A DNA stretch of 52,475 nucleotides. Source: an uncultured bacterium (GTDB lineage Bacteria; Verrucomicrobiota; Lentisphaeria; Victivallales; UBA1829). The stretch spans positions 1 through 52,475 of the forward strand of contig URKJ01000036.1 of NCBI GenBank assembly GCA_900548385.1, written 5' to 3'. The translations under genes and the position numbers were made by a program. Positions 1-8,319 of the stretch are shown here, piece by piece (position 1 is the stretch's first letter; every line of letters begins with the position of its first letter). Below the pieces are notes generated by a model that worked only from the letters and a program-made list of their open reading frames with translations, did not search any database and was not told the origin of the DNA.

Positions 1-45
1 GATGTAGCTCCGTCTCGTGGGCTCGGAGATGTGTATAAGAGACAG
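1..45. other. Illumina Nextera i7 adapter, not biological
   Basis: Positions 12-45 are the complete Nextera read-2 transposon adapter, ending in AGATGTGTATAAGAGACAG. Positions 4-11 (GTAGCTCC) sit where an i7 index sits, and positions 1-3 match the end of the P7 primer. The reverse complement of the same structure, with the same index, ends the contig. The genome begins at position 46. Confidence 0.97.
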
Positions 46-1044
46 GATTATATTTTTGTTCCTTGAAAACGGTACATCATTAATGGTGTATTTATCTTTG
101 TTCTCTTCAATCCATCTTCGATATGATTCCATCTTAACCGTATCGCCTATAATACCTAAAAACGCATTTCCTGATGGAAATCCAGGGATTAACATATTCA
201 AAGAGCTGGCACAATAATTGTATAAGGAATCTTCCTTATCCGGTCGAATATCAGGTTTATTATAGACATTCAACATTTGTCTAACCGCTTCGGGATGATT
301 TGTATAGCCTAATAATCCAGGCAAATATTTCACCCCCATTATATCATCTAGTGTGAGCGAATTGAATTTTTTTATTAAAATATCCAGTGCCGTATGATCT
401 CCATGCCGTGCTTTTATGGCAACAATACTGAATTGGTATAAAGTTGAACGATTGACAGTCAGAGAAGTTGCTTTAGAGACCGAAAGCATAAAAAAATCTT
501 CAATATCTTTGTCTTTGTATAGATTTGCTATTTCGCTGAACATTGGAGCAAGAGTTCCTGATAAAATGTTCTTTTTAATAATCTTTTTCATGGGTATCGT
601 ATAGAGGTTTTCTTCGTAAGCACTGTTTAGCAATAAATTTTGAATATATTTATCTTCGGTAAAGAGTTTATTGGCAATCAGCAACTCGTGGAGTTCGATA
701 ATACTTGCAACAACTGCTTTTTTTTGTAGATTATTGCCTTGCATATTCAAGAACAACCGCAAATTATGCAAAAATGAAAACTTTAGATCAGAACAAATTA
801 TCTTATAAAACTCATCGACATTGTTACGTTCAATAATCCGTAGACAGAATTTATTAATGGAGCTTTCTATTTTTTCCAATTCATTATCTGATGGTTTCCC
901 TGTAAGGATCATATCCGATTTTTTTTTAGCAAGCGCAGCATGTTTAACAATTTCATAATCCATGTCGTTTGCGAATATTATATTAGGAAAATACACTATT
1001 CCCAATATTAATATCTTTAATAAATTTGAATAATTTTTAGTCAT
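46..1044 (-). CDS. Secreted helical hypothetical protein, 3' end cut by adapter
   Basis: I translated this minus-strand frame by hand. It is open for 333 codons from the ATG at 1044 to the adapter junction, so the C-terminus is missing. The N-terminus is a clear signal peptide: Lys/Asn-rich start, hydrophobic core LLKILILGIVYFPNIIFA, probable cleavage before NDMDYE. The mature part looks all-helical, with short Leu/Ile-rich segments such as ALDILIKKFNSLTLDD and LPGLLGYTNHPEAVRQML that recall HEAT or armadillo repeats. I recognise no family. A GGAG lies about 8 bases before the ATG. The frame also stays open upstream to an ATG at 1200, which would add 52 residues containing PHEISHHF. I prefer 1044 because the signal peptide starts there. 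Base composition is far more AT-rich than genes after 2160. Confidence 0.7.
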
Positions 1045-1289
1045 GAAACCCGCTCCATTGTTTTTTCGCAAAGAGTTGTGTCTTCCTAAGTTATCAAAAT
1101 CGGTATCCTCGGTCAATAAATTATGTTTATCATTCCTCACATGTGAACTGCCTAAAAAATGATGGGATATTTCATGTGGAATAATATACGGACGCACCAT
1201 AGTCAGATAAGTATTGTTGAATACTTTTCATGATCGACTGCAATACAGTAAGAGTCAGCCTCTTTTTTCGCGATTATACCTCCTTTCTT
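1037..1289 (-). pseudogene. Frameshifted remnant of an HExxH metallopeptidase-like gene
   Basis: Three overlapping minus-strand frames read as one plausible protein tail. Frame A (1289 to about 1220) gives IAKKEADSYCIAVDHEKYS. Frame B (about 1220 to 1085) gives TMVRPYIIPHEISHHFLGS and then SHVRNDKHNLLTEDTDFDN. Frame C ends in TQLFAKKQWSGFHD and a stop at 1037-1039. The HEISHH string fits the zinc-binding HExxH signature of metallopeptidases. Two frame changes are needed, and no ATG/GTG/TTG follows the strong AAAGGAGG near 1281-1288. The end overlaps the start of the next gene by 8 bases, a normal operon junction, which supports an ancestral gene here. It could be decay or assembly error near a contig end. 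Confidence 0.5.
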
Positions 1290-1311
1290 TTACCATAGCA
1301 ACTTATTTATG

Positions 1312-1965
1312 TCACATGCTTGGAGCGAGTTTCGTTTCTTTCTCTGCTCTTTTTTCGGCATCCGCTAAGGCTTTGAGTATTTTATCATCTATTGCCTTGG
1401 CTAACTCTCCAACAGGACAGGCCTCTGTGACGTTTCTCAACAAAACAATAATACCATGGCGAACGAAGAAAGTCGTACAGTTTTTTTGGGAATAACGATT
1501 GACATGTTTGTTATAAAATTTTTTGAAATAAAAATAAAATTCCCCAATTTTATTTCTTTCCATCCCATACAGGCTCAACAAAAAATCAGTCTGTATGGAA
1601 CTATCCGTCAGCCAATTTCCCAATATTATTATTGAATCACGATTCGAATTGGCCGTCATTAGTTGAATATCGGCAATTCTCTCATTCTGCTTAAACACAG
1701 ACACTTCGGAAACAATTCCATTCATCTTATTAATCTCACATGAATACCCGGCTAATTCAAATTTTTCAAATAGCGGACTTTGCAAAATTTGTACGGGAGT
1801 TATTTTAAACGGTTCAACTCTTTCTTGGTCTAGTGAGAAATTAAAATATTTTATGAATTTCTCTGTGTTTTTTCTGATTTCAGCATGGGAAGCATCATGG
1901 GTACCCGCGCCCAAGCATCCAGTACAGAAGAGCATTGTGATCCCTAACAAAGTTTTTGTGAACAT
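1312..1965 (-). CDS. Hypothetical lipoprotein
   Basis: This is a 217-residue protein. Its N-terminus, MFTKTLLGITMLFCTGC, reads as a signal peptide with a lipobox-like CTGC at residues 14-17, so it is probably a lipid-anchored envelope protein. The rest is a mixed alpha/beta sequence with many Phe and Tyr (EFYFYFKKFYNKHVNRYS), ending in a charged helix rich in Ala, Glu and Lys. I recognise no domain. GAGAGGT sits about 6 bases before the ATG, and a TTGCAT-16-TATACT promoter lies about 125 bases upstream. It precedes the HExxH remnant and the secreted helical protein on the same strand, so the three may once have formed an operon. Like them it is AT-rich compared with the rest of the contig. 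Confidence 0.65.
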   Translation of the reverse strand: MFTKTLLGITMLFCTGCLGAGTHDASHAEIRKNTEKFIKYFNFSLDQERVEPFKITPVQILQSPLFEKFELAGYSCEINKMNGIVSEVSVFKQNERIADIQLMTANSNRDSIIILGNWLTDSSIQTDFLLSLYGMERNKIGEFYFYFKKFYNKHVNRYSQKNCTTFFVRHGIIVLLRNVTEACPVGELAKAIDDKILKALADAEKRAEKETKLAPSM

Positions 1966-2097
1966 TTATGACCTCTCAGTTTGCAGTTCCCGGCAGTGGA
2001 ACAGTAACCAGAATCAAAAAAAAGAGAATCTGTCCAAACGGCATCGCAAGTCTCCATAAAAATTGTTTCCGGAACGCAATGACTCAAAACTAATAAT

Positions 2098-2125
2098 AGT
2101 ATAATTGCCGTTTTCAAAAATGCAA
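2098..2125 (-). promoter_or_regulatory. Putative sigma70-type promoter for the lipoprotein gene
   Basis: On the minus strand TTGCAT (2125-2120) and TATACT (2103-2098) are separated by 16 bases. Transcription would start near 2091, leaving a leader of about 125 bases before the lipoprotein ATG at 1965. Confidence 0.5.
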
Positions 2126-2184
2126 ATTATTGTAATCAAAAACACCTTTTTTTACAACAATTGCGGGCCAATTCACTCTCCGCC

Positions 2185-3435
2185 TCATTCCCCGGGCCCG
2201 CTGAAGCCGCAGTAGCATTCCGGTCTGCGCTCCATGCGGTACAGACTCGCCCCCTCGCCCATGGCGGGACCAACCGAGAGCCAGTAAGTCCGGAACCGTT
2301 CATTCAAGTCGATTTCCGCAACGGCATAACCGGGATTCTCACGCGTTTCCGCGCAGACCGTCCCGTCCGGACGGATCACACGGGCTGGAACCGGCTCTTT
2401 CGCCTCTCCCTGCGAAATCGACGCCGCGAGATAAACACCGTTGTCCATCGCCCGCGTCCGCCAGACATGTTCCCAGTGAACGGCGTCGCCGTCTCCGGCA
2501 AGCGGGAACAGAACGATTTCCGCACCGTTCAGCATCAGCATCCTCACGCTCTCCGAAAACCAGTTGTCCCAACAGGTCGCAATTCCGATCCGTGCGCAAT
2601 CCAACTCAAAAACGGGAAAGGAGTCTCCGGGCAGGAGCCCCGCTTCGCTCTCGCTCAAAGTCAGATGAACCTTGCGGTATTTTCCGATCAGCGTCCCGTC
2701 CCGCCCGATCAGAACGGCTGTATTGTAGGACTTTCCGTTCTCATTCTCCGCAAAAGTCGTGGCAATATGGCAATGCAGCCGCCGGGCAAAGCCGCTCAGA
2801 AACCGGAAATATGCACCGTCAATCGCCTGAGCACATTCCAGCAAAGCCAATCCCGCATGACGCGTATTCAGATTTTCCGGCAGCAGAATCAAATCCGGAT
2901 TTTCCGTCCCGGTCCCGATCCGTTCCAGCAAACCGGAGATCAGACGCAAATTCGCTTCCGGAGTGGAACATACGGGCGGATTCACCTTTGTCGTCACCAG
3001 CCGGACAGTCCGTCTTTCCCATTCAGCGGCTTCAACTTCCGGTTCATAAAAAACGACATCCGCGGAAGTCCAGCGGCTGAAAAGCTCCAAAGAACAGGAG
3101 GACGCCCCGTCCGGACGCGGAAGAAGCCGCTCCAGCACATTCTTCCGCTTCCGGTGAAGGTAATCCCTGGCAATCACGGTTCCGTCTGCATCGGACCAGT
3201 TCACCACCGCCCCGAACCGGTCCGGGGAAATTCCCGGAGCCGTCTCCGACTGGACGGAAAAGCGGAACGCCCTTTCCCCCTGAGGCAAAATATAGAAAAG
3301 AAGATGCGCCGCCATCTCTTCCCCGGTTCCGCGACGGGAAATAGAATAACGCCCTTCTCCGGTTTTCAACACAGGAGCCTCGGCGGAACAACCCGGAATC
3401 AGCGTCCGGCAATCATATTTTTCAATTTTTTTCAC
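2185..3435 (-). CDS. Carbon-nitrogen (nitrilase-family) hydrolase with N-terminal beta domain
   Basis: A 416-residue protein whose second half is a nitrilase-superfamily amidohydrolase, which cleaves amide or nitrile C-N bonds through a Glu-Lys-Cys triad. All three are visible: Glu187 in LLPEN, Lys255 in KYRKVHL and Cys288 in ATCWDNW. Residues 1-140 are an added domain (beta-rich with many aromatic residues), seen in nitrilase-like proteins encoded with glycosidases in PVC bacteria. There is no signal peptide, so it is probably cytoplasmic. The start is GTG at 3435, preceded by GGGAG 7 bases away. It is the last gene of the minus-strand operon running from the AraC gene. Substrate is unknown. 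The operon suggests an amide released from an N-acyl or amino sugar conjugate, but this is inference. Confidence 0.85.
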   Translation of the reverse strand: MKKIEKYDCRTLIPGCSAEAPVLKTGEGRYSISRRGTGEEMAAHLLFYILPQGERAFRFSVQSETAPGISPDRFGAVVNWSDADGTVIARDYLHRKRKNVLERLLPRPDGASSCSLELFSRWTSADVVFYEPEVEAAEWERRTVRLVTTKVNPPVCSTPEANLRLISGLLERIGTGTENPDLILLPENLNTRHAGLALLECAQAIDGAYFRFLSGFARRLHCHIATTFAENENGKSYNTAVLIGRDGTLIGKYRKVHLTLSESEAGLLPGDSFPVFELDCARIGIATCWDNWFSESVRMLMLNGAEIVLFPLAGDGDAVHWEHVWRTRAMDNGVYLAASISQGEAKEPVPARVIRPDGTVCAETRENPGYAVAEIDLNERFRTYWLSVGPAMGEGASLYRMERRPECYCGFSGPGE

Positions 3436-3492
3436 AGTTTTTCTCCCTTTTTTATTTTTTTGAAAAAGAACATACCTGAAATATCACCGCTT

Positions 3493-4572
3493 TCATGGTT
3501 CCGGCGGCAATGCGACCAGCAAACTCATCCCCGCCCGGCTTTCCAGATGTACCGTTTCCGAATGAAACGGTATCAGGACCCGGTCAAAACGCTTCAACGG
3601 CAGAGTCACCTCCCCGGCGGAAACCGAACCTTCGCCATCAGTTACGATCAATACGCGGAAACTGTCGTGTCCGACATCTGCCGCCCCGCAAACGTTCAGC
3701 CGTTCCATCCGGAAACAGTCGGTATAACGGGAGTCGAACAGGGAAAAACGTTCCCCGTTTCCGGCAAGGGACAGTTTCCGGGGAACCACGAACAATTCCC
3801 GCCGGATCTCTTCAACGGAACGCTCCCGGAAGTCAAACATCGACAATGCGAAATCAATGTCACGTCCCATGAAACGCGCCTGTTCCGGCAGGACATATCC
3901 GCCCCGGTTGAACTCGATGCGTACGGCGAAATCGGTCGGTTCCATGATCTCGACCATGAAAATGCCCTCTCCGATCGCATGAGGAAGTCCGCCGGGAACA
4001 AAAAAGACGTCGCCCGGATGAACCGGGATTTTCTCGAAACAGGAAAGAATCGCCGTCTCATCCTGTTCCAGAACCGCTTTCCGGAATGCGCCCGTTTCCG
4101 GCGGGTGCTGAAAACCGAGGTAAATATAAGGCTCCGTCCCAGGACGATGCCCCAGAATGACATATCCCTCGCTTTTTCCGTTCTCCGAGTTCAAATAACG
4201 ACGGGAGAATGCAACAGTCGGATGACACTGCAAATGCAGGCGGATGGAGGAATCCAGATATTTCAGCAGAAAACCGGCGGATTTTCCAAAACGCGCAAGA
4301 TGTCTCTCCCCGAGCATCTCAAGAGGACAGCGCTCCAGCCAGTCGGCAAAAAATGAAACGCCGTTCCCCTCCGAAGCGAGCTGGGACAGGCCTTCCGTTG
4401 CCAGTTCTTCCCGTCCGACATTCTTTGCAAGAGTTGTCGAAAGAATCCAGTCTTCCGGAAAATGAGAATCCGCGGGCGCCTCCGCTCCGGCAATCCCGTC
4501 AAGGATGCGTCCGCCCGAATAAGTCCGCCAGACCCGGTTCGGCATGATCCGGAAAATTGAGGGACACTTCAT
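3493..4572 (-). CDS. Class I mannose-6-phosphate isomerase-like protein
   Basis: A 359-residue cupin-fold protein of the type I phosphomannose isomerase family, which interconverts mannose-6-phosphate and fructose-6-phosphate using one zinc ion. Zinc-site elements are recognisable: LQCHP (Gln115, His117), a Glu near 135 in KSEGYVIL, and GLPHAIGEG (His198) after PGDVFFVPGG. The ATG at 4572 overlaps the TGA of the GH42 gene as ATGA and has GGAGG 6 bases upstream. A longer upstream reading adds 18 residues of low complexity and is less likely. Coupling to a GH42 enzyme suggests that sugars released in the cytoplasm are fed into glycolysis. Many PVC genomes carry several such paralogues whose real substrate is untested, so I do not call it manA. 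Confidence 0.8.
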   Translation of the reverse strand: MKCPSIFRIMPNRVWRTYSGGRILDGIAGAEAPADSHFPEDWILSTTLAKNVGREELATEGLSQLASEGNGVSFFADWLERCPLEMLGERHLARFGKSAGFLLKYLDSSIRLHLQCHPTVAFSRRYLNSENGKSEGYVILGHRPGTEPYIYLGFQHPPETGAFRKAVLEQDETAILSCFEKIPVHPGDVFFVPGGLPHAIGEGIFMVEIMEPTDFAVRIEFNRGGYVLPEQARFMGRDIDFALSMFDFRERSVEEIRRELFVVPRKLSLAGNGERFSLFDSRYTDCFRMERLNVCGAADVGHDSFRVLIVTDGEGSVSAGEVTLPLKRFDRVLIPFHSETVHLESRAGMSLLVALPPEP

Positions 4573-6560
4573 TTTTCCGCCTCCTTCTTCAGCCGCAGAA
4601 CCACCTGCCGCGCATGCTTCAGGCACAATTCTCCGGGAAGGACTTCCAGCTCTCCGGAACCGAAAACGATCTCGGCCTCCCGTTTCAGACGGATCCGGCA
4701 GCTCTCCCGCTGTCCGTAATTCGGCACCCAGAGATAATCCGCTTCACGTCCGGCGGCATACTCCACATGGCAATCCGCCTCCACCGGAACCGGTAAAGCA
4801 CCCGCAATCCGTTCCATACATGCGGCGAACTGATCCATGACGAGCGGCAAATTCCATACATCCGCAGTCAAATAGAAAAACCACCCTCCGCCGTATTTCC
4901 GGGACAGCAGCAGGGGAAGTCCCCGATCCGACCGGACGAGCACTTCCGCATCGACGACTTCCACCTCCCGAATCTCAAAAGGAACACCTTGAAACGAATC
5001 CTCCCGGCAATCCGTCTGCCGGACGCCGGTCAGCCCGTTCAAGGGGCCGCCCGGCAGGTTGTCGAATAAACATCCTCCGGCGGAAACATCGCCGAACGGA
5101 GCACCCGCCGCAACAATTCCGCCGGCTTCGACATACCGCAGAATCCAATCCGCCAGACGGTCCGTCATAACCACTTGATACGGAAGGAATAAAAGCGGAA
5201 GCCGAAACGCTCCTCCCAACAGCTGCTCCGGCGTCGCGACCGCCAGCGGAATGTTCCGGCGGAAACAGAACTCCGCGACGGCAAGACGCGACCGCGCGGG
5301 CTGATCGTCTCCGATGAGGTGCCGAATTCGGTTGTTCATGGCTTTGACAGCGAAATTTGTATTCCGGTCATAGAGCACGGCAGCGGTTTTCCGGGGAACC
5401 AGACGGGAAGCGTCCGGATACTGTTTCAGGAATTCGCCGAACCGCCGCGCACTCTCCGCCCGCCGGCTGAAAGAACCGTCGGCAAGAACCAGTCCTCTTC
5501 CGCCGAGCTGGAATCCGCTGCGGAACGGCTCCCACTTCCAGTAGACAGAACCGACTGCCCCCTGAAAGAGCGCTTCGAAATTCCAGTCGATCAGTTCCTC
5601 CGGTTCAACCCGCTCGCAGGTGAAAAGTTCCGAATAGCAGTGACTCTGCATTTCCGCAACCATAAACGCACCGTTTCCGGCGGAAGCCGCTCCGGCAAAC
5701 GTAAACGTTCTCAAACAGGGGGAATTCTCTTTCAACAGACGCCCTCCGGTTTTCGGATAAAATGAAATTCCGAAGCAGTCCACGGCAGAAGCGGTCTTCC
5801 AGTCATCCGTTCCGCGATCGAACTCGCTCCAGACCGCATTGCTCATCACATTGTCCGCCGTCACCGGGTGTACGGGATCAATCCGCCGGACGATTTCCGC
5901 CCACTCCGTCACGATTTCCGCCAGAGACTGCACCCGGAATTCCTCCCAATCCGTATCCGGAACGATGGACGCCCATGTGACGGGATCCAAACGGATCTGA
6001 GAAAACGCCGTATAGGATTTTTTCCAACTCCGGTTCAACGCCCCGATAACGCCGTACTTCTTCGCCAACCATCCGCGGAAACGATCCAGAGTCCATTCGT
6101 CATACGATTTGAAATGGGTTTCATTCCAGACATCCCACCCGCACAGTGCCGGCTCCTCTTTCAATTCCCCGACGACATATTCCAAGAACCGCCGCAGCGT
6201 TTTTTTCACCTCCGGATAATTATAATTCAGCTCACCCAATCCGTTCTGCATCAACGACTTCGTTCCATCGGAGTTTTCAACGGCAAACTCCCGCCTCCAT
6301 TGGCTGTCCGGCAGATATTCAAGGTTGGAAACCTGTCCGGTCAGCTCAACGATCACCCCCAGACCGTATTCTGCCGCGGTTTTCAGAAAAGTGCGCTGGA
6401 CTCCAACCTCCGGCATCCCGTTCCTGTAAAAAACCGGCGGCCAGATGACAACGGTATTCATTCCCAGCGAAGCCATCGCACCGCACGTCCGGGCAAATTC
6501 CTCCGCCGTCCCCTCCTCTTCCAACAGAACCACGCTCCCATAGCGGAATGTGTCAAACAT
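4569..6560 (-). CDS. GH42-like beta-galactosidase, cytoplasmic
   Basis: A 663-residue glycoside hydrolase with a GH42 layout. The TIM barrel covers roughly residues 1-370 with catalytic acid/base Glu147 in WDVWNETH and nucleophile Glu303 in MVAEMQSH. A Rossmann-like trimerisation domain follows at about 390-590 and a short beta domain ends the protein. GH42 enzymes remove terminal beta-galactosyl, and sometimes alpha-arabinosyl, residues from oligosaccharides. No signal peptide is present, so imported oligosaccharides are the likely substrate. The ATG at 6560 has GAGGTGG about 6 bases upstream and overlaps the end of the DUF2264-like gene by 8 bases. Its own stop overlaps the next ATG. The operon order suggests stepwise removal of galactose and mannose-type sugars. 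Confidence 0.85.
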   Translation of the reverse strand: MFDTFRYGSVVLLEEEGTAEEFARTCGAMASLGMNTVVIWPPVFYRNGMPEVGVQRTFLKTAAEYGLGVIVELTGQVSNLEYLPDSQWRREFAVENSDGTKSLMQNGLGELNYNYPEVKKTLRRFLEYVVGELKEEPALCGWDVWNETHFKSYDEWTLDRFRGWLAKKYGVIGALNRSWKKSYTAFSQIRLDPVTWASIVPDTDWEEFRVQSLAEIVTEWAEIVRRIDPVHPVTADNVMSNAVWSEFDRGTDDWKTASAVDCFGISFYPKTGGRLLKENSPCLRTFTFAGAASAGNGAFMVAEMQSHCYSELFTCERVEPEELIDWNFEALFQGAVGSVYWKWEPFRSGFQLGGRGLVLADGSFSRRAESARRFGEFLKQYPDASRLVPRKTAAVLYDRNTNFAVKAMNNRIRHLIGDDQPARSRLAVAEFCFRRNIPLAVATPEQLLGGAFRLPLLFLPYQVVMTDRLADWILRYVEAGGIVAAGAPFGDVSAGGCLFDNLPGGPLNGLTGVRQTDCREDSFQGVPFEIREVEVVDAEVLVRSDRGLPLLLSRKYGGGWFFYLTADVWNLPLVMDQFAACMERIAGALPVPVEADCHVEYAAGREADYLWVPNYGQRESCRIRLKREAEIVFGSGELEVLPGELCLKHARQVVLRLKKEAEK

Positions 6561-8232
6561 GCTTCCACCTCACATCATAACCAATGAATGAACCGAAAGA
6601 TACGAAAGCCGTTTTCCTCTGCGTCGACGGACCGTAAACCGATGCACCGCCCACGGAGGAACACCATTCCGCCTCCACGCCGTCAAACCGGATTTCCAAA
6701 GCGAGCGCCGGATCCGGCGACAGGAAAAACGGAAATGCCAACCGGCTCTTTTCCGGCGGCGTTCCGGAAAAACGAAACTCATACCGGAGACCGTCGCAAC
6801 GGCAGATCAGGAGAGCATCCGCATAAAAATCCGCTGCCGGCTCATACTCCGCACAACGGCAGAAATGAAACCGCTGGCGGCACCGGATTTCCCGTTCCCG
6901 AATTTCCGGAGCCTCATCGGAAACCTCCAGATTCCGGGGAACAAGCCGTTCTCCACCATCAAGGCAGATTTCCGGAAGAAACGGCGGTTCCGATCCGGAA
7001 TAAGGAGCGGGAATCAGCCTTCCGAAATAAGGAACCGGCATGAATTTTGTACTGACATCAACGGTCACATCATTTTCCCCGGTGATCCGGTTATGCCAGA
7101 AAAACATGTTCTTCGTCATCCTGTTCTTCAACGGAATCACATAATGGACGCCGGTGGAAACGGAATTCGCACAGACGATCCCCGGCCCCGGCAGATATTG
7201 CAGAAACGACTCCCGTTCTGACGGAAACAGGAATTTTCCGTGCCCGGCACCGGACGCGAACCGGAATGCCATCGCAAGCCCGTAAATGCCATAGCCCTGC
7301 GCCTGAACGTGTGTGGTGTATTCATCCCAGATACCCCGGTTTCCGCCTTTGTCGCGGAAAACCTGTCCTTCCGCGGAAAACCCGTGCCGCAGAAAAAACG
7401 CCGTCATTTTTTCCGCCGCCGCATCCGCCTCCTCCGGTTCGATCAGCTTCCGGTCCGCGGCGAATTCCCATAGGAACACCTTTTTGATCTCCGCTTCGCC
7501 GCGCAGGGAACGTCCCCACTTGGCAAGTTCGCCCTCCCCGTCGAGCAGAAAACGTCCGGAAGCGCAAAAATCTTTCAATATCTTCATGATACGTTCATGA
7601 AAAGGACTCCGGAAATCAAACAGTTCGTCATAATGCAGAAGAAGCCCGATGATCTCCCCGCTGTACGCATCAATCCTCCGGTCGTCCCGGCTCCCGCGCG
7701 AATCGTCGTCATTGAAAAAGCCGTTGCCGAGATATGCCTCCAGCATCCGCTCCATGCAATGTCCGGGGTCGATTTCCGTCTGCCCGACGAATCCGAAACG
7801 GACACGCATCACTTCTATCAGCGCGGCGGCGACACAATAGTTTCTGGATGCCTCGCGCAGATAACGCATGTCGAGCTGACGGATAAAACGCACGATCTCC
7901 CGCCATTCGGACTCGGAAAACAGCGACGCGAAAGCACCCTCCGGTCCGCCTGACAGGAACACGGCGTACAACAGAGCAAACGTCGTCCATGCGCTCCGGC
8001 GGTCGTCCACGCGGACGGAAGCCAGCGTCCAGAGACGGCAGCAGTTCCGCAGATCCGTCTTTCCGATCGCCCATCCGGCACCGACTCCGCGGATCACGCC
8101 GCCAAGAACAAGCCAGCCGGAATCCTTGCAGTCGATTTCGGCATCCACCACCATCCGCCCCTGTTCATCGGTATGCTTTGCGGCGAACTGCAGAGCCCGG
8201 TCCAGAAGCGGCAGATAAAAAGTTCGTTCCAT
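6553..8232 (-). CDS. DUF2264-like protein, probable (alpha/alpha) barrel carbohydrate enzyme
   Basis: A 559-residue protein without a signal peptide. The N-terminal 370 residues are helical with repeated aromatic segments (GWLVLGGVIRGVGAGWAIG, SRNYCVAAALIEVMRVRFG, GNGFFNDDDSRGSRDDRR, DEYTTHVQAQGYGIYGLA), as expected of an alpha/alpha barrel of the DUF2264 type. The last 180 residues are beta-rich. The Asp-rich GNGFFNDDD segment and the Asp/Glu in IWDEYT could be catalytic, but I cannot assign a mechanism. GGGGATGA precedes the ATG at 8232. It is the first structural gene downstream of the AraC regulator and overlaps GH42 by 8 bases, so it very probably acts on the same glycan, perhaps on an unsaturated or uronic-acid residue. 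The family call rests on sequence feel, not a search. Confidence 0.65.
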   Translation of the reverse strand: MERTFYLPLLDRALQFAAKHTDEQGRMVVDAEIDCKDSGWLVLGGVIRGVGAGWAIGKTDLRNCCRLWTLASVRVDDRRSAWTTFALLYAVFLSGGPEGAFASLFSESEWREIVRFIRQLDMRYLREASRNYCVAAALIEVMRVRFGFVGQTEIDPGHCMERMLEAYLGNGFFNDDDSRGSRDDRRIDAYSGEIIGLLLHYDELFDFRSPFHERIMKILKDFCASGRFLLDGEGELAKWGRSLRGEAEIKKVFLWEFAADRKLIEPEEADAAAEKMTAFFLRHGFSAEGQVFRDKGGNRGIWDEYTTHVQAQGYGIYGLAMAFRFASGAGHGKFLFPSERESFLQYLPGPGIVCANSVSTGVHYVIPLKNRMTKNMFFWHNRITGENDVTVDVSTKFMPVPYFGRLIPAPYSGSEPPFLPEICLDGGERLVPRNLEVSDEAPEIREREIRCRQRFHFCRCAEYEPAADFYADALLICRCDGLRYEFRFSGTPPEKSRLAFPFFLSPDPALALEIRFDGVEAEWCSSVGGASVYGPSTQRKTAFVSFGSFIGYDVRWKHV

Positions 8233-8319
8233 ATTTCATCCCCTGTTTGAGATTCTGAAACAATATATCGCGGGAAAACCGGAAAGCAGGTATAAAAATC
8301 CGGGGAAAATATACAAAAA

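Noticed and set aside
17..217. Plus-strand 66-codon frame
   Set aside because: It starts inside the adapter (peptide MCIRDR) and lies opposite the secreted helical gene.
1042..1200. 52-residue N-terminal extension of the left-edge gene from ATG 1200
   Set aside because: It would place HEISHH before a normal signal peptide; better explained as the tail of a separate frameshifted gene.
2161..4356. Plus-strand 731-codon open frame
   Set aside because: Antisense to the nitrilase and phosphomannose-isomerase-like genes, whose motifs are intact; Arg/Pro-rich shadow composition typical of GC-rich antisense frames.
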